Of a DNA stretch of 64,000 nt, positions 47,387-55,139 are shown piece by piece. The DNA is taken from NCBI RefSeq assembly GCF_020164555.1, contig NZ_JAIQZB010000007.1, positions 62,001 to 126,000 of the forward strand. The letters run 5' to 3'. How positions within the stretch are numbered: position 1 is the first letter of the stretch; every line of letters begins with the position of its first letter. The stretch is from Salegentibacter lacus. Its GTDB lineage: Bacteria > Bacteroidota > Bacteroidia > Flavobacteriales > Flavobacteriaceae. Made by a program: the position numbers and the translations under genes. A model generated the notes under the pieces. It was not told the origin of the DNA and did no database searches. It worked only from the letters and a program-made list of their open reading frames with translations.

Positions 47387-47405
47387 ACTTGATTTTTTAT
47401 ACAAA

Positions 47406-47438
47406 AAAAGGCTGGGTAAAAAATTTACCCAGCCTTTT
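47406..47438. terminator. Bidirectional terminator between clpB and csbD
   Basis: A 15-bp perfect stem (47406-47420 with 47424-47438) centred on GGCTGGGTAAA / TTTACCCAGCC with a 3-base loop and A/T tails. It serves both convergent genes. Confidence 0.95.
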
Positions 47439-47458
47439 CTCTTTTTCACAGATGATAA

Positions 47459-47644
47459 TTACATATTATCAATCTCTTTTTTCAATTCTTCTTTAGTCTT
47501 ACCGGTTTTCTCTTGTAAACGACCCAGCATTTCATCAAACTTTCCTTCAGAATATGTAGTATCATCATCGGTTACATCGCCATACTTTTGCTTAAATTGA
47601 CCTTTAACTTGTTTCCACTTTCCTTCTAATTGATCATTATTCAT
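47459..47644 (-). CDS. CsbD-family stress protein
   Basis: A 61-residue hydrophilic protein beginning MNNDQLEGKWKQVKGQFKQ, the hallmark of CsbD-like general stress proteins, followed by YSEGKFDEMLGRLQEKTGKT. Family members are induced by stress in many bacteria; the molecular role is unknown. It is convergent with clpB and shares its terminator. Confidence 0.92.
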   Translation of the reverse strand: MNNDQLEGKWKQVKGQFKQKYGDVTDDDTTYSEGKFDEMLGRLQEKTGKTKEELKKEIDNM

Positions 47645-47764
47645 AATATTTGGTTTTAGGTGTTAATAATAAGTTCAATTTACAATATGACTGCCGCCTA
47701 AACTCTCAATAAACTCCCATATTTCTCTTAATGATTTGTTATTTTTGAAATCTAAAATCCTTTG

Positions 47765-48859
47765 ATGAAAAAGTTCCTTTTATTTCTTGTCTCTCTTAGC
47801 CTGGTTAGCTGTGCTACCACTAAAAACATTGATGATTCAAATATTAAGCTGCGCTATTTAGACGATGTGGTAATTCCGCAAAATCTTGAAGTTGGAGGAA
47901 CCAAAGTTGGGGGAATTTCTGGAATAGATTTTTACAACGGCGACTATTACCTGGTATGTGATCAACCTTCCAATCCGCGCTTCTATAAATCGAAAATTCC
48001 ATTTCTTAACCGTTCTATAGATACCGTTTTAATTACTGAAGTGGTACACTTAGATAAAAGCGATAATTTTTATAAAAAACACACACCCGATTTAGAAGGA
48101 ATTCGGTTTGATTCTGAAACTAATGAACTTGTTATTTCTGCTGAAGGTTCAATTCAAAATGGCAAAGATCCCTCGATTTTTCATATCTCTACTGAAGGGG
48201 AATTTCTTTCCGCTTACGAGATCCCGGAATACTTTGAAGCTTCAGGGGAGCAAAAACCCAGAAATAATGGTGTTTTTGAAGGTTTAGCCGAAAGTTTTAA
48301 TAAATCTGGTTACTGGGTGGCGATGGAACTTCCCCTGGAAAAAGACGGACCTAAACCTAAAATTTACGCTACAAATTCTCCGGTTAGAATTACTAAATAC
48401 GATAAAAACACGCAAAAAGCGGAGCGACAATTCGCTTATAAATTAGACGGAATTTCAAAATTACCAATCAATTGGTTTGCGGTAAATGGTGTTACTGAAA
48501 TTCTGGAATATGCAGAAGATAAATTCCTGGTTTTGGAGCGGGCCTACTCTGCTGGGTATGGATCTAACGGAAATACAGTAAAAATCTTTGATGTAGATGC
48601 TTCAAAGGCTACCAACACCTTGGAAATGGAAAACCTCAGCAAATCTGATTATCAATATGCCGAAAAACGACTGGTTTTCGATTTTAAATCGGTTAAAAAT
48701 TTCCTCACTGAAGAAACTATAGATAACATTGAAGGAATGACCTTTGGGCCCGATTTGCCAGACGGAAAAAAATCTTTAATCTTGGTATCAGACGATAATT
48801 TTAGTAGTTTTAGTGATCAAATCACTCAATTTATTCTTTTAGAATTGGAAATTAAGTAA
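47765..48859 (+). CDS. Lipoprotein, esterase-like phytase-family beta-propeller
   Basis: A 364-residue lipoprotein (LSLVSCATT). The body has the features of the 'esterase-like activity of phytase' family: VGGISGIDFYNGDYYLVCDQPSNPRFY, HTPDLEGIRFD, NNGVFEGLAESF, FLVLERAYSAG and NIEGMTFGPDLPDGKKSLILVSDDNFS near the end. Members form six-bladed propellers and may cleave phosphoesters. I chose the ATG at 47765; a TTG one codon upstream is also possible. Its substrate is unknown. The histidine-phosphatase lipoprotein encoded next suggests a phosphate-scavenging theme. Confidence 0.83.
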   Translation: MKKFLLFLVSLSLVSCATTKNIDDSNIKLRYLDDVVIPQNLEVGGTKVGGISGIDFYNGDYYLVCDQPSNPRFYKSKIPFLNRSIDTVLITEVVHLDKSDNFYKKHTPDLEGIRFDSETNELVISAEGSIQNGKDPSIFHISTEGEFLSAYEIPEYFEASGEQKPRNNGVFEGLAESFNKSGYWVAMELPLEKDGPKPKIYATNSPVRITKYDKNTQKAERQFAYKLDGISKLPINWFAVNGVTEILEYAEDKFLVLERAYSAGYGSNGNTVKIFDVDASKATNTLEMENLSKSDYQYAEKRLVFDFKSVKNFLTEETIDNIEGMTFGPDLPDGKKSLILVSDDNFSSFSDQITQFILLELEIK

Positions 48860-48866
48860 CCTACCT

Positions 48867-48950
48867 CGCGGCAATCCCACGAGTCATTAATGCAAAGTAT
48901 AATTTGATTTCGAGGCAGGCCTCGGAGCATTTAAACCTCGATTATCGAGT
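48867..48950. repeat. Small palindromic intergenic element
   Basis: The gap between the phytase-like and phosphatase genes contains CGAGGCAGGCCTCG (48911-48924), a 5-bp stem with a 4-base loop, and CTCGATTATCGAG a little downstream. A related CACGAGG/CCTCGTG arrangement occurs at 58237-58313. Confidence 0.45.
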
Positions 48951-48955
48951 AAAAT

Positions 48956-49498
48956 ATGAAGCACTACTTTTTAATACTGAGCCTTATCGTTTTAACCTCC
49001 TGTAATTTTGGAGACAAAGAGCCTGAAGAAATTATGGAAGACGCTAGAGATCCGTCGAAAGAGATCACGACTTATTATTTTATTCGCCACGCCGAAAAAG
49101 ATACTACAGATTCAAAAAATAAAGATCCTGAATTAACCGAAGCCGGCCGGAATAGAACCCAGGATTGGGTGAAAATCTTTCAGGATATAGATTTTGACCT
49201 TATTTACAGTTCAAACTATAAACGAACAGTAAATACAGCCCAACCAATTGCTGAATCTAAAAATTTAGAAGTTAAATTTTACAATACTAAAAAGTTAAAC
49301 GATAAAGATTTTCAGGAAAGCACGAAGAATAAAACAGTTTTGGTGGTTGGTCACAGTGATCTCAATCCTGAATGGGTAAATTATATTTTAGGAAGAAAAA
49401 AATATCAGGATCTAGATGAAAAAGTCTACGGAAGTCTATTTATAGTTACCGTTCATCCTGATAACTCCCGGACTTCCCAGGTGCTATATTTTAATTAA
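48956..49498 (+). CDS. Histidine phosphatase family lipoprotein (SixA-like)
   Basis: A 180-residue lipoprotein (VLTSC, C16). The phosphohistidine motif is FIRHAEKD (R44, H45), with the second catalytic His in VVGHSDLN and SNYKRTVNTAQPIA in between. It is a short phosphoglycerate-mutase-like phosphatase placed outside the cytoplasm. Substrate is not known. A stem-loop terminator follows immediately. Confidence 0.86.
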   Translation: MKHYFLILSLIVLTSCNFGDKEPEEIMEDARDPSKEITTYYFIRHAEKDTTDSKNKDPELTEAGRNRTQDWVKIFQDIDFDLIYSSNYKRTVNTAQPIAESKNLEVKFYNTKKLNDKDFQESTKNKTVLVVGHSDLNPEWVNYILGRKKYQDLDEKVYGSLFIVTVHPDNSRTSQVLYFN

Positions 49499-49567
49499 AA
49501 AAGGCAGCCTGAAAACATCTGGTTCCTGAAACGAGTTCATGAACTTAAGTTTTCAAGCTACCTTTTT
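49498..49567. terminator. Long bidirectional stem-loop between phosphatase and semialdehyde dehydrogenase genes
   Basis: Bases 49498-49516 pair with 49549-49567 at 17 of 19 positions, with A and T ends. The 32-base loop is unusually large. It lies between two convergent stop codons. Confidence 0.8.
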
Positions 49568-49590
49568 GATAGCTTAGAAAAGATACATTC

Positions 49591-50976
49591 CTATCCGTTC
49601 AAAATATTAATCGCTTTTGCGTTTACAAATTCTTTAATTCCGAAACCACCGTGCTCACGGCCGTAACCTGAATTTTTCACGCCGCCAAATGGCATATTTG
49701 GTTGTGCTAAACCGAAAGAATTAATAAACACCATTCCAGTATCAAAGTGCTTACTGGCCAATTCTACAGCTTTATCTACATCTTCAGAGAATATTCCGCC
49801 TCCAAGTCCAAAGCGGCTATCGTTGGCAATTCGCATTGCGTCTTCATCATCTTTTGCTTTAATCAAGGAAGCAACAGGACCAAAAAGTTCATCGTCATAA
49901 GCGGGTTGTCCCGGCTTTACATTGGCTAATACTGTCGCAGGATAATAGTAACCTTCCCCTTCAGGGATATTGCCACCACAAAGCACAGCCGCACCTTTTT
50001 TCACGCTGTCTTCTACCTGATCGTGCAATTCTTTCCGAAGATCCTCTCTTGCCATTGGGCCAAGATCATTATCATTATTAGTTGGATCACCTGCTTTTAT
50101 GTTCTTCATTTCTTCAACAAAAGCCTCTTTAAATTCATCATAAACCTTTTCTGTGACTATAAAACGTTTAGCAGATACACAGGTTTCTCCATTGTTGTAA
50201 ATTCTACCCATCACACACCATTTTACCGCTTTCTTAACATCGGCATCTTCAAGTACCATATAAGCATCGTTTGAACCAAGTTCAAGAACAGTTTTCTTCA
50301 AATTAGATGCTGCTTTTTCGCCAATAATTTTTCCTGCTTCAGGACTTCCAGTTAAGGTTACTCCACGAATCAAGTCGTGCTCTATAATAGAATCAGATTG
50401 ATCGTGATCAATAATAATAACTTTAAAAAGATTTTTCGGTAATCCTGCGTCATTAAATATTTTTTCAATCAATAATCCTGAACCGGTTACATTTCCGGCG
50501 TGTTTTAATAAAACTGCGTTGCCGGCCATAAGGTTAGCAATTGCGTATCTAATAACCTGATATGCCGGGAAATTCCAGGGCTGAATTCCGTAGATTACAC
50601 CTAAAGGAGAATAGGTAATTATACCGCGACCACCATCTGGTAATTCGCGCTCTTCATCCTTCAAGTTTTCAGGACCATTAGCGGCTGTCCATTCACAAAT
50701 TCCCGCACATAGATCAACTTCCTGTTCTCCGTGCTTAAGTAATTTACCCATTTCGGCAGTCATGAGTTTCACCAGTTCGGTTTTGTGCTCGGTTAACTTC
50801 TCTCCTATTGCTTTAATTACCTCAGCTCTTTGTTTCGGAGTTTTTTCCCGCCATTTTAAAAATGCCTGATGGCATTCTTCCACGGCATCTTTCGCTTCCT
50901 GATCTGTAAAATAATTGTAGGACTCTAATTCCTTTCCCGTTGCCGGGTTAATGGTTTTCAATGTTTTCTCTTTCAT
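49591..50976 (-). CDS. gabD: NAD(P)-dependent succinate-semialdehyde dehydrogenase
   Basis: A 461-residue aldehyde dehydrogenase of the short YneI/Sad type. It has TYSPLGVIYGIQPWNFPAYQ (121-140), the catalytic pair E232 in LELGSNDAY and C266 in NNGETCVSAKRF, and MPFGGVKNSGYGREHG near the C-terminus. The LELG motif reads GS where most relatives have GG. It likely oxidises succinic semialdehyde to succinate, but aldehyde specificity is uncertain. Single gene with no GABA genes nearby. Confidence 0.88.
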   Translation of the reverse strand: MKEKTLKTINPATGKELESYNYFTDQEAKDAVEECHQAFLKWREKTPKQRAEVIKAIGEKLTEHKTELVKLMTAEMGKLLKHGEQEVDLCAGICEWTAANGPENLKDEERELPDGGRGIITYSPLGVIYGIQPWNFPAYQVIRYAIANLMAGNAVLLKHAGNVTGSGLLIEKIFNDAGLPKNLFKVIIIDHDQSDSIIEHDLIRGVTLTGSPEAGKIIGEKAASNLKKTVLELGSNDAYMVLEDADVKKAVKWCVMGRIYNNGETCVSAKRFIVTEKVYDEFKEAFVEEMKNIKAGDPTNNDNDLGPMAREDLRKELHDQVEDSVKKGAAVLCGGNIPEGEGYYYPATVLANVKPGQPAYDDELFGPVASLIKAKDDEDAMRIANDSRFGLGGGIFSEDVDKAVELASKHFDTGMVFINSFGLAQPNMPFGGVKNSGYGREHGGFGIKEFVNAKAINILNG

Positions 50977-51105
50977 AACTTTTTTTTGGAAATTTAAAGT
51001 TATGAACTGAGGTAAGGAATGAGGACTAAGGCGTTGTTAAAGCTTTTAAAACAACACGTTAATTAGGAAGAATTAACAGATGTACGTAAGAATATTCTTC
51101 AGGTT

Positions 51106-51849
51106 TTATTCCAAAAGATCAACTTCAATATTCCTGTTTTCTATTTTCGAGAGTAATTCCAGTTGCCTGGCTTCGTAAAGATCATCTAATTGTGTTAGTG
51201 GAGTATCCAAATCATCAGCTTTGTAATTTTCGTAATCTACAAACCTAATTCCTTCAATAGTTCTGGGGTTGTAAGCTTTTCTAAAACGCAATCCGCCATC
51301 ATTAACTTCAAAACTATAGGCAAGATAATCTATATTGTAATTTTGAGTATTAATCCAGTACATATAAACATCTTCGTGATCTGCGCCACCACCTTCAGCA
51401 CTAAAAGTGACTTTTACTTCATAATATTCCTTGTCGTGAATAGTGTCTTTTCCTATCAATTCTTTATTAACAGCGGCATCATTTAAACCGAATGGTAACT
51501 GAACAAAATAGTGAACCGAATTCACCGAATTTGCATAAACCGTTTTCATAGAATCAGAAAGTTGTACCGCAGTATCCTTGTAGTAGCGAGTAAATCCTTC
51601 ATTGTTTACAACATCGCGATATTGGGTACCGGTAGAATCGGCCAGGACTCGCTCTAATTCAAATTTCCCACCTTCTCTTTTACTTCTATAAGATCCTTTT
51701 CTAAAATCGAAACTAATTTCGGCATTTTTATAATTTTCTCCGCCAGCATTTTTAATGGCTTTATCTATAATTTGCTGTGCATTTTCCTGTTCGGAACTAC
51801 AGGCAAAAGTTACTGCTATAATAAGTGCTCCTAAAAAGTATTTTTTCAT
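51106..51849 (-). CDS. DUF6503 lipoprotein
   Basis: A 247-residue lipoprotein (VTFACSS, C17) of the DUF6503 type found in Flavobacteria. It opens with AQQIIDKAIKNAGGENYKNAEISFDFRKGSY and is predicted to be beta-rich, resembling LolA/LolB-like outer-membrane lipoprotein folds. Function is unknown. Both flanks are over 100 bases, so it is probably monocistronic. Confidence 0.78.
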   Translation of the reverse strand: MKKYFLGALIIAVTFACSSEQENAQQIIDKAIKNAGGENYKNAEISFDFRKGSYRSKREGGKFELERVLADSTGTQYRDVVNNEGFTRYYKDTAVQLSDSMKTVYANSVNSVHYFVQLPFGLNDAAVNKELIGKDTIHDKEYYEVKVTFSAEGGGADHEDVYMYWINTQNYNIDYLAYSFEVNDGGLRFRKAYNPRTIEGIRFVDYENYKADDLDTPLTQLDDLYEARQLELLSKIENRNIEVDLLE

Positions 51850-52011
51850 CTTTAAAACTATAATTATTAAAAGGCTGTTGAGATACCAAAATTGTTTGCT
51901 AAGGTAAATAAAATGATAAAAGAACAGATAACAAGGATTACATATAGAACGATGAGAAAGATAGGGTGAAATAAAGGCCTAGCAGTAATTAGAAATAGAT
52001 TATTAAATTTT

Positions 52012-52938
52012 TTATTCCTTTATCAAATAAATAAGATCTTCTTCGCGTAAAAATGTACTTATATTTTCTTCCAGAGATTTTTCCTGTATACCTTGTTTTT
52101 CTGAACTAATTAAAAAATTGTATTTCATAAATGGTTCAATTTGGAATATTTCTTTGTTTTTAATTAAACTGTCAGAAACTATTTGATATACATTTTTGGC
52201 TTCAACATTTCGCGCTTCTAAATATCCTTCACTATCCGTTACAGTATCATTATTAGATTTTGAACTTTTAGAGAACATTAAAATTGATTTGTCATCATTA
52301 AATATGGAGGTCCGAGACCATTCTACTCGTATAAATTCATTTTTAAAAACTTTAGTTTCCTTATTAGGAAATTGAAGGTTATATAAAAGAATGGCTACAA
52401 TTAAAACATTCCAGGAAAAATGTAACAATATCGCTTTTAAAAGATTAAAGTTTATAGCTGTCCATACTAATATGCATCCTAAACTAAATTGATAAAAAGG
52501 TAAATAAAAATATTCCAAGGTGATTAATTCCTCAAAATCGTAATGTATCGTAGTAAATAATAAAATATTTAATAGAATGGATAAATTCTGTAAAATCACA
52601 TTTTCAACATATTTAATATTTAAGGATATCAATATGAAAAATAGAATTAGAAGAAAAATAGTAAGGTAATTTGCGAAACCAAATAAGATAAATAAGGGTA
52701 AAGAAATTAAAGCGGTAATTTTTATCCATTTTCTATTTACAAAAAAACCTCTAAATATAATTTCTTCAACTATGGGAGCCCACACCAGTGCCACTATTAT
52801 AGTAATACCGAAAGGTAAATTGGAAAAATTCCGTTTCCCTTTATAGGGTAACTCATTTTCAATCCAAACATCAAAGATTAATGCAAAACAGAGAGCAATC
52901 CCTGCTAGTGCAAAAAGCCAATTCTTTTCTTTACCCAT
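52012..52938 (-). CDS. CPBP-family intramembrane glutamic protease (Abi-like)
   Basis: A 308-residue membrane protein with about seven hydrophobic spans. Motif 1 is WAPIVEEIIFRGFF with E58, E59 and R63. The second motif His is in FTTIHYDF near 136, and the third is LLHFSWNVLIV near 190. These are the residues of Rce1-like CAAX/CPBP proteases. About 100 residues after the last helix form a soluble C-terminal domain of no recognised family. Base use is more AT-rich than its neighbours, which may hint at transfer. Confidence 0.82.
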   Translation of the reverse strand: MGKEKNWLFALAGIALCFALIFDVWIENELPYKGKRNFSNLPFGITIIVALVWAPIVEEIIFRGFFVNRKWIKITALISLPLFILFGFANYLTIFLLILFFILISLNIKYVENVILQNLSILLNILLFTTIHYDFEELITLEYFYLPFYQFSLGCILVWTAINFNLLKAILLHFSWNVLIVAILLYNLQFPNKETKVFKNEFIRVEWSRTSIFNDDKSILMFSKSSKSNNDTVTDSEGYLEARNVEAKNVYQIVSDSLIKNKEIFQIEPFMKYNFLISSEKQGIQEKSLEENISTFLREEDLIYLIKE

Positions 52939-53423
52939 TGTTTTAATTGGATTTTACTTTCGATCATTTATTACTTTTTTACAATTACAAAAATTTTTAG
53001 ATCACCAAAAACACCGTAATATTAAATACCAAGGATGACTGGAAAAAAGATAATTTAATATTATTCATAAAAATAAGACTCGTTAAAGAAAATAGCAGAT
53101 TTTGAAGAAAGTGCTACTACTTGCTATATCAAATTTTAAAATGGCTCTTAAACTTTTTTCTACTATAAAACTCCCATTTAATCTATATTTATTAGCCGAA
53201 GATTTTTCATCCACCTCAAATAAACTGATATTCTCTATTAATTACAGAAAACGCTGAAAGCGCTCAGCCGGATTTAATTCTAGAAAAGCCTTTCGCTGAT
53301 TGGCTTTACTGTGCTCTTTTGTAGTTTAAGAAATTTGCATATTGTAAATATAATAATATTCATTAGCTATTTTAAAAGCTTCTTAAGCCTTTTTCTAAAG
53401 AAAGCTTCCTATTTTTGTTTCTT
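52939..53423. other. 485-base AT-rich gap before smpB
   Basis: No ORF of plausible quality was found. There is no tRNA or tmRNA-like acceptor stem, although the downstream gene is smpB. A short hairpin GCTGAAAGCGCTCAGC lies near 53254. The right end carries the smpB -7 box. Decayed coding sequence cannot be excluded. Confidence 0.5.
53410..53417 (+). promoter_or_regulatory. Candidate -7 box for smpB (TATTTTTG)
   Basis: Exact TAnnTTTG match with 6 bases to the ATG at 53424, so smpB mRNA may be leaderless. Confidence 0.42.
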
Positions 53424-53888
53424 ATGAAGAAGACCAGCAATACCATAAATATAAAGAATAGAAAGGCCCGATTTGAGTATGAAATCCTCGATAAATACGT
53501 GGCCGGGATTAAACTGGCCGGGACCGAGATAAAAGCCATCAGGCAGGGAAAAGCTTCTATCGCCGAGAGTTTTTGTGAGTTTCAGAACAACGAATTATTC
53601 GTGATTAATATGCACGTTGAAGAATATTCTCACGCCACACATTTTAATCACAACCCTAAAAGTGAGCGGAAACTTCTCTTACAACGCCGTGAATTACGAA
53701 AGCTGGAAAAAGAAGTAAAGAATTCCGGACTTACCATTATCCCTCTGCGCGTTTTTATTAACGATCGCGGTCTAGCGAAAATGCAAATTGCGCTGGCAAA
53801 AGGTAAAAAACTCTACGATAAACGGGAAACTATTAAAGATCGTGAAAGCAAAAGAAAATTAGACAGGATCAAGAAAGAATACAAATAA
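53424..53888 (+). CDS. smpB: SsrA-binding protein
   Basis: A 154-residue RNA-binding protein that delivers tmRNA to stalled ribosomes. The N-terminal RKARFEYEILDKYVAGIKLAGTEIKAIR is the OB-fold core, with HNPKSERKLLLQRREL in the middle and a basic tail (KLYDKRETIKDRESKRKLDRIKKEYK) that occupies the mRNA channel. The ATG at 53424 is used; the ORF can be read from a TTG at 53415, but that codon is part of the -7 box. The MFS gene starts 7 bases after the stop. Confidence 0.96.
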   Translation: MKKTSNTINIKNRKARFEYEILDKYVAGIKLAGTEIKAIRQGKASIAESFCEFQNNELFVINMHVEEYSHATHFNHNPKSERKLLLQRRELRKLEKEVKNSGLTIIPLRVFINDRGLAKMQIALAKGKKLYDKRETIKDRESKRKLDRIKKEYK

Positions 53889-53895
53889 TTCCTGG

Positions 53896-55074
53896 ATGCA
53901 GCCGGCAAAACAGATTCTACCGCTAATCGTTTTTTCCCAGTTTTGCTGCACCTCGCTTTGGTTTGCCGGTAATGCCGTGATGCCCGAGCTTTACCTCAAC
54001 TTTAATTTAAATGACGAAGCTTTAGGGCATTTAACCTCTGCGGTGCAATTCGGTTTTATTCTGGGCACGCTCATTTTTGCTTTTCTAAGCTTTGCCGATA
54101 GATTTTCTCCTTCAAAACTCTTTTTCATTTCTGCTGTTTTTGGTGCAATTTTTAACCTGGGGATTATTCTCGAAAACAATAATTTAAACAGCTTACTCCT
54201 ACTCCGTTTCCTCACGGGATTTTCCCTGGCAGGGATCTATCCCGTCGGGATGAAGATCGCTGCAGATTACTATGACAAAGGTCTCGGGAAATCTCTTGGT
54301 TATCTGGTGGGTGCCCTGGTTTTGGGTACAGCTTTCCCACACTTTATAAAGACTTTCACCGGTACAGAAGAGCTGCCCTGGCGTTATGTGATTATCGCCA
54401 CTTCCGGTTTCGCATTTCTGGGTGGACTTTTAATTTTTCTATTTGTTCCCAATGGCCCATTTAGAAAAGCAAAGGGCAAGTTTAAAGTTGATGCTGTTTT
54501 TAGCGTTTTTAAGAATAAAAATCTGCTTAGCGCCGCTTTTGGTTATTTCGGGCATATGTGGGAGCTCTATACTTTTTGGGCTTTTGTTCCAATTATTTTA
54601 GCGACTTATAAAATTTCGTTTCCCGAAAGTAATTTTGATATTCCGTTTTGGTCATTTATAATTATTGGAATTGGCGGACTTTCCTGTGTTTTGGGTGGTT
54701 ATATTTCAGAAATTGCCGGGATAAAACGAACCGCTGCTACCGCTTTACTCCTATCGGGTTTATGTTGTATAATTTTTCCTTTCATTTTTCTACAGCCTTC
54801 AGCAACAATACTCATCTCATTTTTATGCTTTTGGGGAATTATGGTAGTCGCCGATTCACCTCTATTCTCAACATTGGTAGCTAGAAACGCCCCACCGGAA
54901 ATTAAAGGCACAGCCCTTACCATTGTAAATTCCATAGGTTTTGCCATTACTATTGTGAGTATCCAGTTAATTACTTATTTGAATCAATTGGAACCGGTGT
55001 ATAGTTTAAGTTTGCTTGCTATAGGACCTGCCCTGGGTTTGTGGGGATTATTTCAGAAAAAAGTACAGCTTTAG
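53896..55074 (+). CDS. MFS transporter of unknown substrate
   Basis: A 392-residue inner-membrane protein with about 12 hydrophobic segments. The loop between helices 2 and 3 reads SFADRFSPSKLFF, a D-R variant of the usual MFS signature, and RFLTGFSLAGIYPVGMKI is the helix-4 motif. Relatives are often labelled nitrate/nitrite- or CynX-like, but I cannot fix the substrate. It follows smpB by 7 bases, so read-through is likely. Confidence 0.83.
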   Translation: MQPAKQILPLIVFSQFCCTSLWFAGNAVMPELYLNFNLNDEALGHLTSAVQFGFILGTLIFAFLSFADRFSPSKLFFISAVFGAIFNLGIILENNNLNSLLLLRFLTGFSLAGIYPVGMKIAADYYDKGLGKSLGYLVGALVLGTAFPHFIKTFTGTEELPWRYVIIATSGFAFLGGLLIFLFVPNGPFRKAKGKFKVDAVFSVFKNKNLLSAAFGYFGHMWELYTFWAFVPIILATYKISFPESNFDIPFWSFIIIGIGGLSCVLGGYISEIAGIKRTAATALLLSGLCCIIFPFIFLQPSATILISFLCFWGIMVVADSPLFSTLVARNAPPEIKGTALTIVNSIGFAITIVSIQLITYLNQLEPVYSLSLLAIGPALGLWGLFQKKVQL

Positions 55075-55139
55075 CAAACAGATAAATAGACTAAGCATAA
55101 TTATTTTGCCTAATTTGGCCACTTCTTAAATTCATCATC

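Noticed and set aside
52939-53423. tmRNA or tRNA gene in the gap before smpB
   Set aside because: There is no CCA-type acceptor end, TpsiC-like GTTCGAATCC motif or tag-peptide reading frame.
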